From a virus, in IMG/VR virus record IMGVR_UViG_3300007345_000243, positions 1-25,658 of that record: a DNA stretch of 25,658 nt; one strand, written 5' to 3'. This document shows positions 1 through 7,163 of this stretch, piece after piece; within the stretch, counting starts at the first letter, position 1; every line of letters begins with the position of its first letter. The notes beneath the pieces were generated by a model. The model made no database searches. It was given only the letters and a program-made list of their open reading frames with translations, and was not told where the DNA came from. The position numbers and the translations under genes are program-made.

Positions 1-2407
1 CAAACTCAGGTAGTGCCATAGCGCTAGGCGCTTGCGTCTGCTCTTCGAGTTCTCGCATTCTTTGGCGCAAATCAAGGTTCTCTTCACCCATCTGCGTCGG
101 CATCCCTTTTTCGTCAAACTCTGTGGGCTTTTTTTCTGGCTCCATGCGTTCCGGTACATCAATGCCACGGGCTGTAGCTTGAGTTGCGAGGTAGATATAT
201 GGCTTGACTTTATCTAGCCCAGCGCGCATTTCCAATGCGTACTCTGGGTCAGTGATTGCCCGAATCAAAGAATCTTCGTATGCCTCTCTCTGAAAGTTGA
301 TCGCGGACTGAGACATATCATCGAAGCCTCGCACCACTAATCTTTGGGGTATCTCAATCAGCGATCTCAGCGCCGTAAATACCGGCCTCGATAAACCAGA
401 GGCTTCCTTCTCTATCGCGCGCATGGTTGCCATGAGCGGTTGGGTTGGCGAGCCGCCTTGAGTGGCTATATAGCTAATAGCCTGCGCCATTTCTAATGCT
501 TCCTTAAACGCAATAAATTCCTCTGGGCCAAGAATTTCTTCAAATGCGGCAATCTTTCTCGCTTTTTGTTGCTCTCCTTTGCGACCAACTTGGAAAGCCC
601 TTTTCGGGTTGCTTACTCCGATACGGCTAAGGAATTTATTGGGCACGCCAAAGGGATCTGTGGTGCTCATTATTACGTCATTTAGCTGAGTTCTCAGCCA
701 ATTAGCTTTGAGGTTTTGCCAGACCGTTGGGTCTTCTCCCTGTATAAGCTCGCGCAACTGACGCAGTTCAGCCGGTTTTGCGTTGCCAGTGAACATTCTC
801 TGAATCAGCGGCAACGAGCCAGCCCCCCCCTTCTCTGCGGCTTTTGCAAGACTGTTGATGAGAGAGCGCTCTAAAATTTGTAGGTGACCAGTGTCTTGAC
901 TATAAACCTTTGTGGCTCGGTTATAGATTGGATTAGCAACTTTCATTGCGTCCGTTATTTCGCCTTTAAACCCAGCCAATGGGCCAGCCAAACTTTTCTG
1001 CCCCTTACGCATTGCCCCCTCATAAAGGGGGCTTAAGTCCTGCGTAACGGCATTGTGCAAAGCCCTGAGATCCGACTTGTAAGCGCCCGTTGTTGGGTCA
1101 GTAATTGTTTCTAGCGCCTGTGACATCAATTTACGCATTCTTTTGCCCGTGGTGGGGTCATCCACCATAGCTTTAATTTTGTCGCCGATTGCAGAAATGT
1201 CGACAACCAATCCCTCTTCTTCTGAGAGCTTGAATGCTTCGTCATATATTTTTGTGGCGCGTCTTTTTCTTTCCTCTAACAATTTTTTTAACACGTTTTG
1301 TGAGGCTTGTGCCAAGTCTTCACCAAACGCGGTGCCCCCTCGCGGCCCCATTTCTTGAAGCGTCTCACCGATCTTGCCGGTCATTAGCTTTCCTTCAGCA
1401 ATTTCGTCAAAGAAAGCGTTTAGGTGATCTTCCATTTGCAGGGCGCGATCATTGTAGAAATCAAACAGCTTCTGAGATGAAGGTTGCATTTGCAGATAAC
1501 GCTGTATTTGGCCCGCATTGCTTCGGAGCCCCTGCGCTTCTCCCCGAGTCAAGGGGAAGCCAAAGCGATCCCGCGCCATAGCAACCATGTCGTCTACGCT
1601 ACTACCTCCCTCAGTGAGAAGAATGCGGAGCATATTCGCTCCATCGTCGCCGGGAAACTCCGTACTTACTTTGTTTAGCAAGGGACGGGCACGACTGAGA
1701 AATCCAGCGCCGATAGGTATCGCTCCAAACGCGCTACTCAACATCAAATCATTGCTCAACTGGCCCACGTTTAAAGGAGGCCCATCAAAGGCCGCGCTAA
1801 TGCCTGCGCGTGCCGCCGCACCCACTGATCCGCCTGTGCCAGTTCCCGCCGCTCCCCCAATAACAGCGCCGGGCAATCCACCGCCCGGTAACGTAGTTAC
1901 TGCCCCAGCCGTCATGCCGACTGCCCCGCCTATAAGTTCTGGGACGAATTGAAGCGCAGGCCCTGCAAGACCGTACAAATCCATTGCGTCACCAAAAATT
2001 GAGTCTTTAAACTCTTTCTGTATTTCGCCCGTGTAAGGATCGAGATATGCAATCTCATCGTCCTCATCCAAAAAATACAGATCGGACAAATTCATATCGT
2101 CGGCAAGCTCGGGAAATCTTTTTTCTGCAAGCCAGTGCATTTGATACGCCTGATCGTTTGACATACCCGCAAGCAACGCGCGAGAAGCGCCTGACTTCTT
2201 GGACTCTGCTTTCGCTCGTCTGGTCTCTTCTTCTTCGGCCATGCTTTCAACACTAGCTAAAGCGCGTTGCTGGCTTGCCGCAACACTGCTCTGATGCTTG
2301 CTTGCAAGGGGCCCCTCGCCAGCGGCCAAGTCTGCTTTTAGCCGCTCACCTGCCTCTTCATCCGTAACAGTGTACGTAATGCCGTCAATATATACTTTCG
2401 TTGCCAT
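1..2407 (-). CDS. Large internal virion / DNA-ejection protein, 3' end outside window (partial)
   Basis: Reading the minus strand from the ATG at 2407 gives one open frame of about 802 codons that runs off the left edge, so the C-terminus is missing. The start is fixed by a TGATG junction with the previous gene. Residues 1-130 are charged. Residues about 159-206 form a Gly/Ala-rich segment with repeated GxxxG spacing (GGAVGMTAGAV, GAVIGGAAGTGTGG), which looks like a glycine zipper able to enter a membrane. The rest is long, charged and mostly helical, with segments such as DPTVWQNLKANWLRTQ and FGVPNKFLSRIG that I recall from marine phage internal proteins. Size, position after three other large virion proteins and the membrane-type segment suggest a protein injected with the DNA, comparable in role to P22 gp16/gp20 or T7 gp16. 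No lytic transglycosylase motif is visible in the part present. The ejection role is inferred, not shown. Confidence 0.72.
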   Translation of the reverse strand, partial: MATKVYIDGITYTVTDEEAGERLKADLAAGEGPLASKHQSSVAASQQRALASVESMAEEEETRRAKAESKKSGASRALLAGMSNDQAYQMHWLAEKRFPELADDMNLSDLYFLDEDDEIAYLDPYTGEIQKEFKDSIFGDAMDLYGLAGPALQFVPELIGGAVGMTAGAVTTLPGGGLPGAVIGGAAGTGTGGSVGAAARAGISAAFDGPPLNVGQLSNDLMLSSAFGAIPIGAGFLSRARPLLNKVSTEFPGDDGANMLRILLTEGGSSVDDMVAMARDRFGFPLTRGEAQGLRSNAGQIQRYLQMQPSSQKLFDFYNDRALQMEDHLNAFFDEIAEGKLMTGKIGETLQEMGPRGGTAFGEDLAQASQNVLKKLLEERKRRATKIYDEAFKLSEEEGLVVDISAIGDKIKAMVDDPTTGKRMRKLMSQALETITDPTTGAYKSDLRALHNAVTQDLSPLYEGAMRKGQKSLAGPLAGFKGEITDAMKVANPIYNRATKVYSQDTGHLQILERSLINSLAKAAEKGGAGSLPLIQRMFTGNAKPAELRQLRELIQGEDPTVWQNLKANWLRTQLNDVIMSTTDPFGVPNKFLSRIGVSNPKRAFQVGRKGEQQKARKIAAFEEILGPEEFIAFKEALEMAQAISYIATQGGSPTQPLMATMRAIEKEASGLSRPVFTALRSLIEIPQRLVVRGFDDMSQSAINFQREAYEDSLIRAITDPEYALEMRAGLDKVKPYIYLATQATARGIDVPERMEPEKKPTEFDEKGMPTQMGEENLDLRQRMRELEEQTQAPSAMALPEF

Positions 2408-3855
2408 CAGTAACCTTGCCCTGTGGCGTCTTGATCTTCAAAGTTGCCCTCGCCACCAAACTTAATCCTGTAAGCAGAGGCCGCCTTCGGTTCAGCCGCC
2501 GCAAAACCGCGAAGCTGGCTTAGTTCGTCTGGAGACAAAAATTGATTTTCTGGCTGTCTCTGCCAGTTGGCGCTCCATTGATTATATATTCGATTGCGCT
2601 CCGCATCGTCTCGCGCGGAATACATTCTCTCCGCAAGATCATCATCATTGTTGTAATCTTCAAACAGCTTTTGATTTAGCCTTGCAATCCTGTTGAGGTA
2701 ATCTGCCTGCGCGATTAAGCCTTCTTTTGACGAAGCGAGGCCCGGCGACGCCGAAATAAATAATCGCATTTCCATCTCAGTGATTGCGCCTTTCGTATCG
2801 CCAATCAACTGCATGGCGATACGAGTCCCTAGCGTATTTAGCAATTCTTGATCCGATATTTCGGGGTCTGCGCGAATGCCAAGTTCATCCAATATTTTTC
2901 GAGGCCCTAAAGTTTTTTGCTCTAACAAGCCAACATTGTCATCTAATCGATTGACTATGACATTCATCATGTCAATAAGCCTGCTTTGCTCCACGCCCGC
3001 GTCGTAGCTAGTTCGCATTTCAGTCAGGCTTTTAGACAGCGCCTTGCCCTCCTCATCTCCAAACTTGGATTGACTTCCCATCGAAAGAGCAACACCGGGA
3101 GTTTTTACCTGCACGGCATTTAACAACTCGGGGGCGATTGGTCTGCCCTGTGAATCAGTTCCACCCAAAACCAACGCCATGTCGGCAGGGCTGTTTTCAT
3201 TGATGGTTGTAGTGCGACGCTCTACTTTGCCTGTGGCAGGGTCGGTGTAATCGTACTCATACGTCTCATATTTTGGAGTCCGGTTAGCCATCTCCAGACG
3301 CTTGAGCGAGAATTGATTCAAGTAATCTTGGGCCTCTTTTTCGTCAGTTTTCGCAAGCTCAAAGGCTTTCAAGGCAACCTGCTGGTCAACTTGGCGCTTT
3401 TCTTGCCTATGTGTCCGCAATCTTTCGTTAAACGCCGCAAATCCAGTTCCCGCAGAACGGAAAGCGCCAGCGTCGGCAGGTGCGGCAAGCATGGCCGCAC
3501 CCAAGTCGGACGCCAAATCAAAAAGAGTCGGGCGCGAAGAACTCGATAGCAGTGGAGCAAGTTGTTTTTTGTAGCGCTCCATCCCATAACTAAATGCTTC
3601 GTCTCGTTTTTCGCGTTGAGTGTCAAGAGCCTCTTGCTGTCTTTTTGAAATTATTTCTTCTGCTTGTTTACGAAGTCGATCAATCCGCTCTTGCTCTGTC
3701 TCGGTTTCTGGCTCTAAATAACCCCGAAACGGGCTCGGATTAGGCAAGCCTGCGGCAGGCGGTGCGGGCGTCAAATATCCTTGAAAGGGATCAGGTGTGC
3801 CGCCATTGGCAAATCCGCGAATCTGTTCTTCTAGTTGCGCTCTTGTCATGCTCAT
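2407..3855 (-). CDS. Probable internal virion / ejection protein, 482 aa
   Basis: This is a mostly helical, charged protein with no signal peptide. The ATG at 3855 (MSMTRAQ) lies one base after the TAA of the preceding gene, the same TAA-N-ATG arrangement as at 7162, so I prefer it to an in-frame start at 3885. The N-terminus has a short duplicated motif, PDPFQGYLTP (residues 21-30) and PSPFRGYLEP (40-49). Residues 53-100 and 143-192 are predicted helical and probably coiled coil. The segment around 352-392 (GDTKGAITEMEMRLF, then SASPGLASSKEG) resembles a motif I recall from other phage internal proteins. It lies between two other large ejection-type proteins, and its stop overlaps the next start by one base. 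It could instead be a peripheral tail protein. No enzymatic motif was found. Confidence 0.6.
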   Translation of the reverse strand: MSMTRAQLEEQIRGFANGGTPDPFQGYLTPAPPAAGLPNPSPFRGYLEPETETEQERIDRLRKQAEEIISKRQQEALDTQREKRDEAFSYGMERYKKQLAPLLSSSSRPTLFDLASDLGAAMLAAPADAGAFRSAGTGFAAFNERLRTHRQEKRQVDQQVALKAFELAKTDEKEAQDYLNQFSLKRLEMANRTPKYETYEYDYTDPATGKVERRTTTINENSPADMALVLGGTDSQGRPIAPELLNAVQVKTPGVALSMGSQSKFGDEEGKALSKSLTEMRTSYDAGVEQSRLIDMMNVIVNRLDDNVGLLEQKTLGPRKILDELGIRADPEISDQELLNTLGTRIAMQLIGDTKGAITEMEMRLFISASPGLASSKEGLIAQADYLNRIARLNQKLFEDYNNDDDLAERMYSARDDAERNRIYNQWSANWQRQPENQFLSPDELSQLRGFAAAEPKAASAYRIKFGGEGNFEDQDATGQGY

Positions 3856-3856
3856 A

Positions 3857-6800
3857 TTAAGTGCTCGGCGGTTGTTGTTGCCCATATGCTAATTGAGTCG
3901 GCGGCGGGTAGCCATAACCGCCATATTGCGGCTGTCCGTAGCCCCCAAAGTAGTTACCAAGTGCGCCAAACATGGACAATCCAGTACCAACGGCCGCCTG
4001 CAATGGGCTTGGTGCCGGTCCAAATTGCGTGTTGATCTGGCTCGGGCCCGTTTGTTGACCGGCAAACTGCATGAATGGCAGGAGCGCCTGATACTGCATC
4101 AGAGGTGCCTGCTGTGCCTGCAACTGAGCCTGATACTGAGCGTCAAGCTGTTGCTGTTGATTTTGTTGTTGCAACGAGCCAAGTCCAGAAAGCATTTGCA
4201 CATCTTGCGCGCCCGCCGATTGAGCCTGACCGCCAAGACCTGCTAAGCCTGCCGCTTGATTCGCCAGCGCGTTACTTGCATTCGATCCGTAATTTCCGTA
4301 AATATTTGCCAAATTCTGCGCCTGAGTGCCCTGCATCCCACCTACAAGCTGACCGTATTGAGATTGAGCGCTTGCAAGATTTTGAGCGCCTTGAGCCTGT
4401 AGCCCGCTTGTAAGCTGGCCTGTTTGAGATTGATAATTTGCAAGATTTTGGCCCTGTTGTGCCTGTGCCGCCCCCAAGTTTCCAAAGCCAGTAGCAACCT
4501 GACCCGCCGCACTCAAAGCGCCTGCTCCAGCTTGATTCAAGCCCTGCGAGGCGGCTTGACCCAATCCAAGTGCGGTTTGCGCTTGATTGGTGCCAGCACC
4601 GTAAAGCTGATTAGCTTGCTGTCCCAAGAGACTTCCAAACTGTTGCTGTGCGCCAAGCTGTTGACCTGCGGACTGTTGTTGCGCGTTCGCAAGGTTTGTG
4701 CCAGCGCCCAGCATCTGCTGGCCTGCGGTCAACTGCTGTTGAGCCAATTGATTTTGTGACGCCAAACGCTGTGCGGCAGTTTGACCAAGAGTTGAAATGC
4801 GCTGTTGTGAGGCGGCGTTTTGCGCCTGCGCGGCACTCATCTGTTGGGCAGTCATAGCCTGCCCCGCGCCGAATCTTTGCCCTCCCACTGCGGCGGTCTG
4901 TCGACCAAGACCTTGTTCTGCTCCAAATCGTTGCCCTGCAAGCGCTCCTCGCTGACGAGCAAGAGACTGAGTGGCACCCAGTCTTTGGGCGGCCGCATCG
5001 CTCAGAGCCCCAGCCATGCGCTCGCCTGCGGCACTTTCTAGCTGAGCCTGCTGACCAAGCTGGCTGGACAGCGCCTGTCCCGCGCCGAAACGGGTGGTTG
5101 ACCCAGTTCCAAGTCGAGACGCCAAAGCCTCTTCTGCCCCAAACCGCTGTCCAGCTAAGGAGGCTAATCCAGTCGCCGCCGCTCGTTGAGCATCCTGTTG
5201 ACGAGCAAACTCACCGAGAGCGGTTTGTTGAGCCCGCCCAAAGCCCTGTGAGCGGATTCCCGCCAAACTCTCCCCTAAGCCTCTGCCTAACGCCTCACGG
5301 CGTTCTGCGGCCGTCAGGCGAGCCCTTGATCCAAAAGCGGACTCCCCGCCTGTCTGGATGTCTCGCGCCCGTTGCGCGACATCAGCCTGATCTCCCGCTT
5401 TGAGCACATCATCAATAGTCTGTTGAACCACGGATTGCTCAAAAGGGTCATAAAACGCTTGGGTCGTGTCAGGGTCAAAAGCTCCCGTAGTCTGGCGCAA
5501 GCGCGCCTCAGACTCTCCGAGTCTACCCCCAAGCCCTGCGGTGGCTCCCGCTGTCGTAAGCTCTGACCCCATTAGTCCTCGGTCAAGCGCTCCGATTGCA
5601 CTCCGTAGCTGGCCTGTCGCTAAGTCAAGGCCGGGCGCTAGACCAGAAAGGGCTTGACGGCGCTCTGCCAAAGATCCGCCTAGCTCTTGACCAAAGCGCC
5701 CAACACCTACGCGCTCTTCCGTCAGGGCGCGCTCAAGGTCCGCCCCAAGATCACCAACTGCCCGACCTTCGATCCCAAGAGAGCGATCCAGTTCATTCCC
5801 AAAAACATCTCTGGCTCGGCCCAACGTGTCAGTCGCCGCGCCAACTCTGCGGCCAAGCGCTTGCTCGGCCTGTTGCGCGAGACCTTCGATGGCCCCAAGA
5901 TCCTCTCCGTAACGTCCAGCGGCTCTGCGACCAATGTCTTGATATGCCGTGATGTCGCGACCAAACTCATCAAAAAGGCGACCCCGAAGATCACCTATTT
6001 GCCCCAATTCGCCTTGAAATTGATCAAGTCCAGACCTTAAAAAATCTTGCTGGCCCCCCAAATTAGAACGCAACTCATCGGTTGACCGCTGGGTTAGCGC
6101 GCCTGACCGATCAATGCCAGAAAGCAATCTATCTAGTCCAAGCTGTCTGTTAATTGCGGCTTCGCCTGCGGCTCCTTGAATAGATCCTAAGCCAGCCTGC
6201 TGAGAAGCCACTTGTTGCCCTAATCCAGCTTGCAGGGAGCCAAGGCCACGTCCCAACCCGCCAGACAGGGATCTCAAGGCATCTGCATAACCAGAACCAA
6301 GCGTTCCTAGCCCCTGTTGTAATCCACCAGAAAGCGTATTAATCGCGGTGTCATAACCGCCCAGCGCGCCCACTTGCTGTTGTAAAGCGTTTTCAAGAGC
6401 GGCAGTGCTTTGACCATAAGCGGATTGTGCGGCGTTTAGGTAAGGCTGTATTGCACCGACGTTTTGTTGCGCCAAATTCATTGCGGCAAGTTGTTGCTCG
6501 CTCAGTCCAGCAACAGGCTGTTGATATACAATGGGAGTGCCGTCTGGATTGAAGAAAGTATTTTCAGCGGCTTGCATTGCCCCTTGGATGTAGCCCGGCT
6601 GATCTCCCAAACCAAACAACAACTGTTGCATGATTGGGTCCATAGATCGGCTTTGCTGGGTGACGCTAGGCACATAAACGCCGGGGTCAAGGGTGCCTAT
6701 GCCGACATTTCCGGTTTGGCCAGCACCAGTACCACCAGTACCACCAGTAGAAACTTCGTCTCGGTCATCAATGCCATTGCCGTTTCCGTCTTGAAAGTCG

Positions 6801-7162
6801 CCCGTTCTTACCGAAGACCCAGCACCAGCTACGGGTTGCTGTGTTGCCCCCATCTGGGCAAATATCTCTGCGTCCGAAAGACCTTGAATGCGAGGGTCGT
6901 TTGCCAACACCTCCATGGTTTCGCCAGTGGCAGGGTTAGTAATCGTGCGGTTGCCCCCAGATTGCGACTGCATGGTTTGCTGATAGTTTTGAACAGCATT
7001 TGGGGTTTGCTGAATGAAAGAATCAACATCCGCCTGATTACCTGTAAACCCATAGGCTTTTTGAGTAGCCATCGGATACGAGTTTGCCCCATGGACGGCC
7101 GCTACATACGCTTCTTGTTCTGGGGTCAATTTGTTGCCTTCTGGCAGGGGCATCAGGCTCAT
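3857..7162 (-). CDS. Giant Ala/Gln/Gly-rich repeat protein, probable DNA-ejection conduit protein, 1101 aa
   Basis: I chose the ATG at 7162 because a GGGGG-containing Shine-Dalgarno stretch lies just upstream and the previous TAA ends two bases before it. The upstream in-frame start at 7195 lies inside the previous gene. Residues 1-65 form a small N-terminal region. Residues 125-136 (DGNGNGIDDRDE) form a calcium-loop-like motif inside a Gly/Thr linker. Residues 255-342 hold four 22-residue units. Residues about 568-655 are a conserved-looking stretch (YDPFEQSVVQQTIDDV, SGFG-type turns) seen in marine phage virion proteins. Residues 673-906 are 13 units of exactly 18 residues, followed by three 22-residue units (907-972). 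The tail is Gln-rich and ends in a Gly/Tyr/Pro sequence. Such periodicity fits very long continuous helices. A role as an ejected channel or internal core protein is inferred from size, composition and neighbours. Confidence 0.65.
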   Translation of the reverse strand: MSLMPLPEGNKLTPEQEAYVAAVHGANSYPMATQKAYGFTGNQADVDSFIQQTPNAVQNYQQTMQSQSGGNRTITNPATGETMEVLANDPRIQGLSDAEIFAQMGATQQPVAGAGSSVRTGDFQDGNGNGIDDRDEVSTGGTGGTGAGQTGNVGIGTLDPGVYVPSVTQQSRSMDPIMQQLLFGLGDQPGYIQGAMQAAENTFFNPDGTPIVYQQPVAGLSEQQLAAMNLAQQNVGAIQPYLNAAQSAYGQSTAALENALQQQVGALGGYDTAINTLSGGLQQGLGTLGSGYADALRSLSGGLGRGLGSLQAGLGQQVASQQAGLGSIQGAAGEAAINRQLGLDRLLSGIDRSGALTQRSTDELRSNLGGQQDFLRSGLDQFQGELGQIGDLRGRLFDEFGRDITAYQDIGRRAAGRYGEDLGAIEGLAQQAEQALGRRVGAATDTLGRARDVFGNELDRSLGIEGRAVGDLGADLERALTEERVGVGRFGQELGGSLAERRQALSGLAPGLDLATGQLRSAIGALDRGLMGSELTTAGATAGLGGRLGESEARLRQTTGAFDPDTTQAFYDPFEQSVVQQTIDDVLKAGDQADVAQRARDIQTGGESAFGSRARLTAAERREALGRGLGESLAGIRSQGFGRAQQTALGEFARQQDAQRAAATGLASLAGQRFGAEEALASRLGTGSTTRFGAGQALSSQLGQQAQLESAAGERMAGALSDAAAQRLGATQSLARQRGALAGQRFGAEQGLGRQTAAVGGQRFGAGQAMTAQQMSAAQAQNAASQQRISTLGQTAAQRLASQNQLAQQQLTAGQQMLGAGTNLANAQQQSAGQQLGAQQQFGSLLGQQANQLYGAGTNQAQTALGLGQAASQGLNQAGAGALSAAGQVATGFGNLGAAQAQQGQNLANYQSQTGQLTSGLQAQGAQNLASAQSQYGQLVGGMQGTQAQNLANIYGNYGSNASNALANQAAGLAGLGGQAQSAGAQDVQMLSGLGSLQQQNQQQQLDAQYQAQLQAQQAPLMQYQALLPFMQFAGQQTGPSQINTQFGPAPSPLQAAVGTGLSMFGALGNYFGGYGQPQYGGYGYPPPTQLAYGQQQPPST
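4247..4444 (-). repeat. Three 22-codon repeats following the 18-codon array
   Basis: Residues 907-972 form three 22-residue units that begin LANYQSQ, LASAQSQ and LANIYGN. The first two end in QN. Twenty-two residues equals two hendecads, so the helical periodicity changes at this point from 18 to 22. Confidence 0.7.
4445..5146 (-). repeat. Thirteen consecutive 18-codon repeats in the giant virion protein
   Basis: Residues 673-906 divide without gaps into 13 units of 18 residues. Examples are RFGAEEALASRLGTGSTT, RLGATQSLARQRGALAGQ, RFGAEQGLGRQTAAVGGQ, MLGAGTNLANAQQQSAGQ and QLGAQQQFGSLLGQQANQ. The shared pattern is roughly [R/L/M/Q][F/L]GAxQx[L] at the start and AxGQ at the end. Units differ at the DNA level, so the array is old and kept by protein-level constraint. 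Confidence 0.8.
6137..6400 (-). repeat. Four 22-codon (double hendecad) repeats near the N-terminus of the giant protein
   Basis: Residues 255-342 divide into four 22-residue units. Two consecutive ones begin LSGGLQQGLGTLG and LSGGLGRGLGSLQ. The flanking units keep similar spacing of Leu and Gly with less identity. Confidence 0.65.
6722..6748 (-). repeat. Three-unit 9-bp tandem repeat coding TGG
   Basis: The plus strand reads agcaccagt, accaccagt, accaccagt. In the gene this codes a Thr-Gly-Gly linker just after the calcium-loop-like motif. Changes in copy number would stay in frame. Confidence 0.8.
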
Positions 7163-7163
7163 G

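Noticed and set aside
1143-2256. Several overlapping plus-strand open frames in the first 2.4 kb
   Set aside because: The minus strand carries a continuous 802-codon gene here with a coupled start; the plus-strand frames overlap each other in different frames and resemble nothing.
3369-3626. Minus-strand frame nested in the 482-aa gene
   Set aside because: It lies in another frame inside a clear long gene and has no motif or start signal of its own.
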